From positions 2,294,001-2,358,000 of the forward strand of contig NZ_CP022464.2 of the NCBI RefSeq assembly GCF_002234575.2: a stretch of DNA of 64,000 nucleotides, read 5' to 3'. Made by a program: the position numbers and the translations under genes. Position 1 is the first letter of the stretch, and each line of letters opens with the position of its first letter. The DNA comes from Enterocloster bolteae. Lineage in GTDB: Bacteria; Bacillota; Clostridia; Lachnospirales; Lachnospiraceae. Below the pieces are notes generated by a model that saw only the letters and a list, made by a program, of their open reading frames with translations, did no database searches and had not been told where the DNA came from. This document shows positions 33,512 through 40,735 of this stretch, in pieces.

Positions 33512-34532
33512 GAAATCAAAGATAGTTGAGATAGCGGGTATCGGACTCATTGCAGCGGCTGTGTGGACGGTTCTTATCATGCTGTCGGACGCAAGCCCGG
33601 CAGAGGCCTATGCCATGTTCTTTAAAGGCATATTTGGAAACCTGAACGGGTTTATGGAAGTGTTTGTAAAGGCAACTCCCCTGATTTTTACGGGCCTGGG
33701 ATGCGCGGTGGCGTTCAGGACCGGTTTTTTCAACATAGGAGCCGAGGGGCAGTTTTACATAGGAGCCCTTGCCTCTGCATGGGCGGCCCTTACCTGGACC
33801 GGGGTTCCCGGGGGACTCCGCATCCTGTGCGCCATTTTAATGGGATTTGTCTTTGGCGGTCTCTGGGCGCTCATAGCCGCCATGTTTAAGGCAAAGCTGG
33901 GGATATCGGAAATCATTGTAACCATTATGCTGAATTATATTGCCATCAATTTCCTGGGTATTGCAGTCAGGACCTTTCTCATGGACCCGGCGGGAAGCAT
34001 ACCCCAGTCGCCCAAGCTGGACCCTTCCGTCACTCTTTACCGGTTCTTAAAGCCCACCAGGCTTCACGCGGGCTTTATCATTGCCGTGCTCATGGTGTTC
34101 CTTGTCTGGTTTATATTGGAAAAGACAACGGTGGGATATGAAATCAAGGTGGTGGGATTCAACAAGCGGGCTGCTGCCTGTAATGGAATCTCGGTTGTCA
34201 GGAACATCATCATTTCCGCATTTTTAAGCGGCGGTCTGGCGGGAATCGCAGGAGCCGTGGAGGTTATGGGTGTGCAGAGAAAGCTTCTGGAGGGAATATC
34301 CGGGGAGTGCGGATACACAGCGGTGCTTATCGCCCTTCTGGCGTCCAATCATCCGGTGGGCGTGCTCTTTGCCGCCATCGGGTTTGCCGCCCTGGAGGTG
34401 GGGGCCAATTCCATGCAGAGACAGATGGGAGTGCCGTCAGCCATTGTCAATATCCTGGTGGGTCTTATTGTGCTGCTGATTCTGGGCAGGGAGCTGTTTA
34501 ACAGGAAGAGAAAGGGGGAAAAACCATGTTAG
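33504..34532 (+). CDS. ABC transporter permease (NupP-like, first)
   Basis: 342 aa hydrophobic BPD_transp_2-type permease with about eight to ten spans. The start ATG 33504 has GGAGG in front and overlaps the ATPase stop. Typical sections are FTGLGCAVAFRTGFFNIGAEGQF (in part FNIGAEGQFYIGALAS) and the EAA-like loop GYEIKVVGFNKRAAACNGI that contacts the ATPase. Half of the transmembrane pore of the nucleoside importer. Confidence 0.93.
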   Translation: MNRKSKIVEIAGIGLIAAAVWTVLIMLSDASPAEAYAMFFKGIFGNLNGFMEVFVKATPLIFTGLGCAVAFRTGFFNIGAEGQFYIGALASAWAALTWTGVPGGLRILCAILMGFVFGGLWALIAAMFKAKLGISEIIVTIMLNYIAINFLGIAVRTFLMDPAGSIPQSPKLDPSVTLYRFLKPTRLHAGFIIAVLMVFLVWFILEKTTVGYEIKVVGFNKRAAACNGISVVRNIIISAFLSGGLAGIAGAVEVMGVQRKLLEGISGECGYTAVLIALLASNHPVGVLFAAIGFAALEVGANSMQRQMGVPSAIVNILVGLIVLLILGRELFNRKRKGEKPC

Positions 34533-35467
34533 AGCAAATCATGACCGTTGGTTTCGTGACAGCCTTTCTGACGGCTTCCGTAAGAATGGCGGTGCCCCTG
34601 ATTTACGCCGGACTGGGGGAAACCATATCTGAAAAGGCGGGAATCCTTAATATAGGCATGGAGGGCGTCATGCTGGGCGGGGCTTTCTTCTCCTTTGCGG
34701 GAACCTTTTACTCCGGCAGCCTGGCCGTGGGCCTTTTGTGCGGCATGGCGGGCGGGGCCATGGTCAGCGCCATTCACGGGCTGCTGTCCATCAGGCTGGC
34801 CCAGGACCAGTCCGTCAGCGGAATCGCCATCAATATATTTATGGCCGGAGTCACCAGTTTTCTCTATAAACTGATGTCAAGCGGTCAGTCTTATCAGCAG
34901 ATAGAACCCTTTGCAAAGCTTAAGATTCCCTTTCTGGGGGACATACCCCTCATAGGAAACGCCCTGTTCAACCAGGATGTGCTGACATACGGGGTCTACG
35001 TGCTGGTAATCCTGGTCACCCTGTTTTACAGCAGAACATCAAAGGGAATGGCCTTTGCCGCCATCGGGGAAAATCCCAGGGCCGCGGATTCGGCCGGTAT
35101 CCCTGTACACCGGTACCAGTGGGCGGCCGTGCTGTTAAACGGTATGCTGGGAGGACTGGGAGGAGCATATCTGGTTCTGGTGCAGGTGGGCAATTTTTCT
35201 GAAAATATGACATCAGGCAGAGGGTACATAGCCCTGGCTGCAGTCATACTGGGCCGGTATGTTCCCTTTGGAATGATGGGTGCTGCCTTCATATTCGGCG
35301 CTGCCAACGCCCTTCAGATCCGTCTCCAGGCCATCGGTGTGCCCCTGCCCACACAGGCTCTGGCCATGCTGCCCTACATCATAACCCTGGTTGCCCTTTT
35401 GGGCGCCATCGGCAAAAACAGCGCGCCGGAGGCATTGGGCAAGCCGTATATCAGGGGAGCCAGGTAG
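34526..35467 (+). CDS. ABC transporter permease (NupQ-like, second)
   Basis: 313 aa, second BPD_transp_2-type permease. It shows LIYAGLGETISEKAGILNIG, MEGVMLGGAFFSFAG, and the cytoplasmic coupling loop GMAFAAIGENPRAADSAGI. The ATG overlaps the end of the first permease gene by 7 bases, so the three transporter genes are tightly coupled. Completes the lipoprotein-ATPase-permease-permease set. Confidence 0.93.
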   Translation: MLEQIMTVGFVTAFLTASVRMAVPLIYAGLGETISEKAGILNIGMEGVMLGGAFFSFAGTFYSGSLAVGLLCGMAGGAMVSAIHGLLSIRLAQDQSVSGIAINIFMAGVTSFLYKLMSSGQSYQQIEPFAKLKIPFLGDIPLIGNALFNQDVLTYGVYVLVILVTLFYSRTSKGMAFAAIGENPRAADSAGIPVHRYQWAAVLLNGMLGGLGGAYLVLVQVGNFSENMTSGRGYIALAAVILGRYVPFGMMGAAFIFGAANALQIRLQAIGVPLPTQALAMLPYIITLVALLGAIGKNSAPEALGKPYIRGAR

Positions 35468-35508
35468 TCTCCTGAAGGTTCAGGCGGATATTCTTCCCGG
35501 AATAATGA

Positions 35509-35537
35509 TTGACAGTCCCCCGGGCCTGTAGTAAGAT
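35509..35537 (+). promoter_or_regulatory. Predicted promoter of the hydrogenase maturation operon
   Basis: TTGACA (35509-35514), 17 bases, TAAGAT (35532-35537). Start near 35544 would leave a leader of about 225 bases. Confidence 0.55.
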
Positions 35538-35543
35538 AAGAAA

Positions 35544-35722
35544 AACGGATGTGCGCCATGGTACACGGTACCGGTATCTGCGCTGACAGGCTTGTCTTGC
35601 GGCAAGTGCCTTACAGCAAAGAGACGGCAGCAATGGCAGCATCCCATAGCAGGATATGTGATTGACTGACCCGAAGCAGGGCTGAAGGGGAAGGCGGGGA
35701 CACAGATGTGACAGTATGTTCA
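35544..35722 (+). promoter_or_regulatory. Structured 5' leader of the hydrogenase maturation operon
   Basis: The leader has several visible stems: GCGC (about 35553-35556) closing a GGTAC-ACG-GTACC hairpin and re-pairing with GCGC near 35580; AGGC-TTG/CAA-GTGCCT around a CTTGCGGCAAG core near 35587-35612; and G-rich segments before the terminator. Followed directly by the terminator at 35723. I do not recognise the element as a named riboswitch; the segment GGGAAGGCGGGG recalls part of cobalamin riboswitches but the rest does not match. Confidence 0.4.
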
Positions 35723-35753
35723 GGATACGCCTTTTTGGCGTATCCTTTTTTTA
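35723..35753 (+). terminator. Terminator or attenuator just before the hydrogenase maturation genes
   Basis: Perfect 9-base stem GGATACGCC (35723-35731) / GGCGTATCC (35737-35745), TTTTT loop, and a TTTTTTTATT tract, 17 bases before the next ATG. It lies downstream of the promoter at 35509. Confidence 0.85.
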
Positions 35754-35769
35754 TTATCGGAGGTATCGT

Positions 35770-36021
35770 ATGGAGACAAGAATCGCGGTGATCGGCATAA
35801 TCGTGGAAAATAAGGATTCTGTGGAAAGCGTCAACGAGCTGCTCCACCAATACAGTCAGTACATCATTGGAAGGATGGGGCTTCCCTACGCAAAGAAAAA
35901 GGTGAACATCATAAGCGTTGTGGTGGATGCGCCCCAGGACATCATAAGCGCCCTGTCCGGCAAACTGGGCAGGCTTCAGGGCATTAACTCCAAGGCCCTG
36001 TACTCCAATATCGGTAGTTGA
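35770..36021 (+). CDS. TM1266-family iron-only hydrogenase system regulator
   Basis: 83 aa small ACT/ferredoxin-like domain protein (METRIAVIGIIVENKDSV...), always linked to HydEFG genes in Clostridia and Thermotoga. The family name is 'iron-only hydrogenase system regulator'; its molecular function is not well proven. CGGAGGT lies before ATG 35770; the frame extends upstream through the terminator but that start is not credible. Followed by hydG after 90 bases. Confidence 0.88.
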   Translation: METRIAVIGIIVENKDSVESVNELLHQYSQYIIGRMGLPYAKKKVNIISVVVDAPQDIISALSGKLGRLQGINSKALYSNIGS

Positions 36022-36111
36022 TAAAACTATATAAATCATCTGACGGGGAAGTGTTGCCGGAGGCCGAAGCGGCCGCGGACCCTGACCCGGCAAGAAAAGG
36101 AGAGGAAGAAC

Positions 36112-37533
36112 ATGAACTACGACCCAAAATCATCCCATGCGGAGGAATTCATCCATCACGGGGAAATTGAGGAGACCCTTGCCTACGGGGAGGCAAACCG
36201 CACCAACAGGGAGCTGATCGACGAGATTCTGGCAAAGGCCAGAGAGCGCAGGGGCCTGACCCACAGGGAGGCCATGGTGCTTCTGGACTGCGGACTGGAG
36301 GACAAGAACCAGGAAATTTATGAGCTGGCGGAGCAGATTAAAAAGGATTTCTACGGAAACCGCATCGTGCTGTTTGCGCCTCTGTACCTGTCCAATTACT
36401 GCATCAACGGGTGTGTGTACTGTCCCTACCACGCCAAGAACAAGCATATCCCAAGGAAGAAGCTGACACAGGATGAAATCCGCAGGGAGGTTATGGCGCT
36501 GCAGGATATGGGACATAAGCGCCTGGCCCTGGAAACAGGGGAGGACCCGGTGCACAATCCCATTGAATACATGCTGGAGTCCATTGACACCATTTACAGT
36601 ATAAAGCATAAAAACGGAGCCATACGCCGCGTCAACGTGAACATAGCGGCCACCACAGTGGAGAATTACAGGAAGCTTAAGGACGCGGGAATCGGTACCT
36701 ATATTCTGTTCCAGGAGACATATCACAAGGAAAGCTATGAGAAGCTTCATCCCACAGGGCCGAAGCATGATTACTGTTACCACACAGAGGCAATGGACCG
36801 TGCACAGCTGGGCGGTATTGATGATGTGGGATGCGGCGTGCTGTTTGGCCTGGAGCTTTACCGGTATGAATTTGCGGGACTTCTGATGCACGCGGAGCAC
36901 CTGGAGGCGGTGTTCGGGGTGGGACCCCATACCATCAGCGTGCCCAGGATACGCAGGGCGGATGACATTGATCCGGATTCCTTTGACAATGGAATTGACG
37001 ACGACACCTTTGCCAAGCTGGTGGCCTGTATCCGCATCGCAGTTCCCTACACAGGCATGATTGTATCCACCAGAGAAAGCCAGAAAACCAGGGAACGGGT
37101 GCTGCACCTGGGTATTTCCCAAATCAGCGGCGGTTCCAAGACAAGCGTGGGCGGCTACTTTGAACCTGAGCCGGAGGAGGAATGTTCAGCCCAGTTCGAT
37201 GTGAGCGACAACCGCACCCTGGACCAGGTGGTGAACTGGCTCATGGGAATGGGGTATATTCCCAGCTTCTGCACGGCCTGCTACAGGGAAGGACGCACAG
37301 GCGACCGTTTTATGTCCCTGTGCAAGAGCGGACAGATTCAAAACTGCTGCCATCCCAATGCCCTTATGACGCTGAAGGAATATCTGATGGATTACAGCTC
37401 CGAGGAGACAAGGCGCATCGGTGAGGCGCTCATAGAGAAGGAAATTGGAAGCATACCCAAGGAGAAGGTGCAGCAGATTGTCAGAGATAACCTGGCAAAG
37501 ATTGAACAGGGTATCAGGGATTTCAGGTTTTAA
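36112..37533 (+). CDS. hydG: [FeFe]-hydrogenase maturase HydG
   Basis: 473 aa radical SAM tyrosine lyase that makes CO and cyanide for the H-cluster. Radical SAM cysteines C97, C101 and C104 in YCINGCVYCPY; the auxiliary cluster cysteines lie in the C-terminal FCTACYREGRTGDRFMSLC. ThiH-like C-terminal half with NALMTLKEYLMDY is typical. AGGAGAGGAAG precedes the ATG. HydE is not adjacent; HydF follows after a 213-base repeat-bearing gap. Implies the cell makes an active [FeFe] hydrogenase encoded elsewhere. Confidence 0.96.
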   Translation: MNYDPKSSHAEEFIHHGEIEETLAYGEANRTNRELIDEILAKARERRGLTHREAMVLLDCGLEDKNQEIYELAEQIKKDFYGNRIVLFAPLYLSNYCINGCVYCPYHAKNKHIPRKKLTQDEIRREVMALQDMGHKRLALETGEDPVHNPIEYMLESIDTIYSIKHKNGAIRRVNVNIAATTVENYRKLKDAGIGTYILFQETYHKESYEKLHPTGPKHDYCYHTEAMDRAQLGGIDDVGCGVLFGLELYRYEFAGLLMHAEHLEAVFGVGPHTISVPRIRRADDIDPDSFDNGIDDDTFAKLVACIRIAVPYTGMIVSTRESQKTRERVLHLGISQISGGSKTSVGGYFEPEPEEECSAQFDVSDNRTLDQVVNWLMGMGYIPSFCTACYREGRTGDRFMSLCKSGQIQNCCHPNALMTLKEYLMDYSSEETRRIGEALIEKEIGSIPKEKVQQIVRDNLAKIEQGIRDFRF

Positions 37534-37565
37534 GCAGAGGATCCGTCCGGCAACTGACCGGCGGT

Positions 37566-37730
37566 GAACCGGTAATAAACCGGAAGTGAACAGGCAATGA
37601 ACCGGAAGTAAACAGGTAATGTACCGGAAGTGAACAGGCAATGAACCGGAAGTAAACAGGTAATGTACCGGTATTGAATTGGTAATGAATCGGAAATGAA
37701 CCAGCAATAAACCAGCAAGGAACCAGGGAA
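37566..37730. repeat. 11-bp minisatellite, 15 units, between hydG and hydF
   Basis: Fifteen consecutive degenerate 11-base units with consensus GAACCGGNAAT fill almost the whole gap. Units 3-6 (37588-37631) and 7-10 (37632-37675) form a near-identical 44-base higher-order duplication differing in two bases. The 11-base period approximates one helical turn. It contains TAA stop codons in the plus frames, so it is not coding; the remaining gap has only the hydF ribosome site GAGGAG (37731-37736). Confidence 0.92.
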
Positions 37731-37746
37731 AGAGGAGCGGATAACC

Positions 37747-38982
37747 ATGGGAATGAACAATACGCCGGCATCGGACCGGATACATATTGGATTTTTTGGG
37801 AGGAGAAATGCCGGCAAATCCAGCGTACTGAACGCGGTTACAGGCCAGGACCTGGCTGTGGTGTCGGATGTGAAGGGGACTACCACGGACCCTGTATATA
37901 AGGCCATGGAGCTGCTGCCTCTGGGTCCTGTGATGATGATTGATACGCCGGGCATTGACGACGAAGGCCAGCTGGGAAGCCTGAGGGTGAGAAAGAGCTA
38001 TCAGGTACTCAACAAGACGGATGTGGCTGTGCTGGTGATGGATGCCTGTCACGGGCCGGCTCCGGAGGATTACACCCTCCTGAAGAAGATAGGAGAAAAG
38101 CAGATTCCCTGCGTGGCAGTCTGCAACAAGGCGGATGTGGTCGGAGCTGCCGGTGGGAGACCGGAGGGGATTCCCGAATCGGTTCCTGTCCTGTCTGTCA
38201 GCGCCCATACCGGTCAGGGTATTACGGCGCTTAAGGAGTGTCTGGCAAATCTGGGCAAGACCCAGGAAACCAGCCGGAAAATCGTGGGAGACCTGCTTTC
38301 ACCGTCTGACCTGGCTGTTCTGGTGGTGCCCATTGACAAGGCGGCTCCCAAGGGACGCCTGATTCTGCCCCAGCAGCAGACCATACGTGACATCCTGGAA
38401 GCGGACGCAGTGTCCGTGGTGGTCAGGGAAAACGGACTGAGGGACACGCTGGCCTCTCTGGGTAAGAAGCCAAGAATGGTCATCACCGACAGCCAGGTAT
38501 TTGCAAAGGTCAGTGCGGATACGCCGGAGGATATTCTCCTGACCTCCTTTTCCATTCTCTTTGCCCGTTATAAAGGGAGCCTGGAGCCCATGGTGCGGGG
38601 CGTCAGGGCTCTGGACCGCATCGGAAAGGGGGACAGAATCCTGATTTGTGAGGGCTGCACCCATCACCGGCAGTGCGAGGATATCGGGACCGTAAAGCTG
38701 CCCGGATGGATACGGGAATATACTGGAACAGAACCGGAGTTTGTGTTTACCTCAGGCACAGAGTTTCCGGATGACCTGGCAGGCTTCCGTCTGATTGTCC
38801 ACTGCGGCGGATGCATGCTGAATGAGCGTGAGATGAAATACAGGATGAAATGCGCCCACGACCAGGGGATACCCATAACCAACTACGGTATAACCATTGC
38901 GTATGTACAGGGAATATTGAGGCGGAGCGTGGAACCCTTTCCTGAGATAGCGGCACTGCTTTGCGGCAGCCGGGAAGGGTGA
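37747..38982 (+). CDS. hydF: [FeFe]-hydrogenase maturation GTPase HydF
   Basis: 411 aa scaffold on which the diiron subcluster is assembled before transfer to hydrogenase. GTPase domain: P-loop GFFGRRNAGKSS, switch GTTTDPV, MIDTPGIDD and CNKADVV. Dimerisation domain in the middle. The C-terminal cluster region has CEGCTHHRQC and LIVHCGGCML, the CxH...HCxxC set. GAGGAG precedes ATG 37747; an internal ATG 37753 is possible. Together with hydG it forms most of the maturation set. Confidence 0.96.
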   Translation: MGMNNTPASDRIHIGFFGRRNAGKSSVLNAVTGQDLAVVSDVKGTTTDPVYKAMELLPLGPVMMIDTPGIDDEGQLGSLRVRKSYQVLNKTDVAVLVMDACHGPAPEDYTLLKKIGEKQIPCVAVCNKADVVGAAGGRPEGIPESVPVLSVSAHTGQGITALKECLANLGKTQETSRKIVGDLLSPSDLAVLVVPIDKAAPKGRLILPQQQTIRDILEADAVSVVVRENGLRDTLASLGKKPRMVITDSQVFAKVSADTPEDILLTSFSILFARYKGSLEPMVRGVRALDRIGKGDRILICEGCTHHRQCEDIGTVKLPGWIREYTGTEPEFVFTSGTEFPDDLAGFRLIVHCGGCMLNEREMKYRMKCAHDQGIPITNYGITIAYVQGILRRSVEPFPEIAALLCGSREG

Positions 38983-39088
38983 GGGAAAAGGGCAAAGGCG
39001 CCTGAACAGGAGGCCGGTTCATAACCAGAGGCTGGGAAATAAGGGTAAATGATGCTAAGAATGAAGTGATATAGGAATTAACTGATAT

Positions 39089-39140
39089 AAGGCAGGGCCT
39101 GTGAATCATATTTTATGTGATACAGGACCCTGCCTTTCTA
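39089..39140 (+). terminator. Intrinsic terminator after hydF
   Basis: AAGGCAGGGCCTGT (39089-39102) pairs with ACAGGACCCTGCCTT (39122-39136) with one bulge, with an inner ATCATAT/ATGTGAT stem, then TCTATG. T-tract is short. Confidence 0.7.
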
Positions 39141-39213
39141 TGCTTTTTACAGCTCATTTATCCTTCAGAATATCTAAATGCCTGTTACATAGAAATAAAA
39201 ATATTTTTTATTT

Positions 39214-39252
39214 TAGAAATTATATTGAAAAATATTTCTAACGTGATATACT
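39214..39252 (+). promoter_or_regulatory. nagA promoter with inverted repeat
   Basis: TTGAAA (39225-39230), 16 bases, TATACT (39247-39252). TAGAAAT (39214-39220) and ATTTCTA (39234-39240) flank the -35 box; another AGAAAT occurs at about 39191. This resembles operators of ROK or GntR sugar regulators, which is inference. Confidence 0.5.
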
Positions 39253-39308
39253 TATAACTAAGGGGAATTAATATAGAGAACACATATAATATGGAAGGAG
39301 AAGAAATT

Positions 39309-40448
39309 ATGAGGATTCAGGGTAAGAGAGTCTGGATAGCAGGACAGTTCATGGCAGCCCAGATGGAGATTGAGGATGGAGTCATCAGCCGTATCCATGA
39401 GTATGGTGCGGGACCGGCTGACGAGGATTACGGGGATAAGAGAATCGTGCCGGGTTTCATTGATATCCACACACACGGAGCATATGATTTTGACACAAAC
39501 GACGGCCAGCCGGAAGGGCTCCGCAACTGGATGAAGCGGATTCCTGAGGAGGGCGTCACAGCCATTCTGCCCACCACCGTGACCCAGATGCCGGATGTGC
39601 TCACCAGGGCCGTGGCCAATGTGGCGGCCGTGGTAAAGGAAGGCTACGAAGGGGCTGAAATCCTGGGCATCCATTTTGAGGGACCGTTCCTGGACATGGA
39701 GTACAAGGGGGCGCAGCCGCCGGAAGCCATTGCGTCTGCATCTGTGGAGCAGTTTAAGAAATATCAGGAGGCGGCAGAAGGCCTTATCAAATATATCACT
39801 CTGGCGCCGGAGCGGGATCCGGACCATGCGCTTACCAGATACTGTTCCACCCACGGAGTGGTGGTCAGCATGGGGCATTCGGCAGCCACTTACGAGCAGG
39901 CTCTTCTGGGAATTGCCAACGGCGCTTTATCCATGACCCATGTATATAACGGCATGACGCCTTACCATCACCGCAAACCGGGGCTGGTAGGCACGGCCTT
40001 CAGGGTAAGGGATATCTACGGGGAAATAATCTGTGACGGATGCCATTCCCACCTGGCGGCCCTGAACAACTTCTTTACAGCCAAGGGACGTGATTATTCC
40101 ATCATGATCAGTGATTCCCTCAGGGCTAAGCACTGCCCTCCGGGAGGACAGTACCAGCTGGGCGGCCATGACATTGAGATAGGCGAGGACGGACTGGCCC
40201 GTCTCAAGGGAACAGAAACCATTGCGGGCAGCACCCTCAACATGAACAGGGGACTTAAGATTCTGGTGGAGCAGGCTCTGGTGCCCTTTGACGCTGCCCT
40301 TAATTCATGTACCATCAACCCGGCCAGATGTCTGGGCGTGGATCACAGAAAGGGAAGGATTGCAGCCGGATGCGACGGGGATTTGGTGGTTCTGGATGAT
40401 GATTACAGCGTGCTCCAGACTTGGTGCAGAGGACGCGCAATGCTTTGA
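39309..40448 (+). CDS. nagA: N-acetylglucosamine-6-phosphate deacetylase
   Basis: 379 aa metal-dependent amidohydrolase that deacetylates GlcNAc-6-P for entry into glycolysis or cell wall recycling. Metal/active-site marks: DIHTHGAYDFDTND (His-x-His), the Glu in GIHFEGPFL, GHSAA, THVYNGMTPYHH and the catalytic Asp in ISDSLRAKH. The last motif is atypical, as most members read TDAM instead of SDSL. ATG 39309 has AAGGAG upstream. nagB is not adjacent. Single-gene unit with its own promoter. Confidence 0.92.
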   Translation: MRIQGKRVWIAGQFMAAQMEIEDGVISRIHEYGAGPADEDYGDKRIVPGFIDIHTHGAYDFDTNDGQPEGLRNWMKRIPEEGVTAILPTTVTQMPDVLTRAVANVAAVVKEGYEGAEILGIHFEGPFLDMEYKGAQPPEAIASASVEQFKKYQEAAEGLIKYITLAPERDPDHALTRYCSTHGVVVSMGHSAATYEQALLGIANGALSMTHVYNGMTPYHHRKPGLVGTAFRVRDIYGEIICDGCHSHLAALNNFFTAKGRDYSIMISDSLRAKHCPPGGQYQLGGHDIEIGEDGLARLKGTETIAGSTLNMNRGLKILVEQALVPFDAALNSCTINPARCLGVDHRKGRIAAGCDGDLVVLDDDYSVLQTWCRGRAML

Positions 40449-40735
40449 TGAAAGCATCCGGACTGTCCTGTTTAAAGGAATTTTTGTTACAGTCCGGCAT
40501 TCAATGACGTTTCACTAATTTTTTTACATCTATGGTTAGATTCCTTTATGAGGGGTCTGACCATTTTTTAATAATACTTCACATTCCTCTCCGATTCTGG
40601 CATTTTTTGGTGTAACAGGTGTTATGATTTGCATTATATTGTCGATATAATAACAAAGAACATCTGCAATGTGTGATTTTTATGCATATATAACCAAAAC
40701 AGGAGATGTCGGAAACATAAGGAGGGTTAAATATT
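40449..40735. other. nagA-chemoreceptor intergenic region
   Basis: 287 bases. It holds a ribosome site (TAAGGAGGG) before the receptor gene and GTCGATAT at 40641-40648, which resembles the -10 of sigma-28 promoters, but no TAAA at the right distance. No terminator or other feature is convincing. Confidence 0.3.

Noticed and set aside
35544..35753. Cobalamin riboswitch in the hydrogenase leader
   Set aside because: GGGAAGGCGGGG and CAGGATACGCC recall the 3' part of cobalamin riboswitches, but the GGTGAAA and GCCACTG-type core elements are missing.
37566..37730. Direct repeats that could be taken for a CRISPR array
   Set aside because: Units are 11 bases, contiguous and without spacers, and no cas genes are present.
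40620..40735. Sigma-28 promoter for the chemoreceptor gene
   Set aside because: GTCGATAT fits the -10 but the -35 TAAA is missing at the needed distance.
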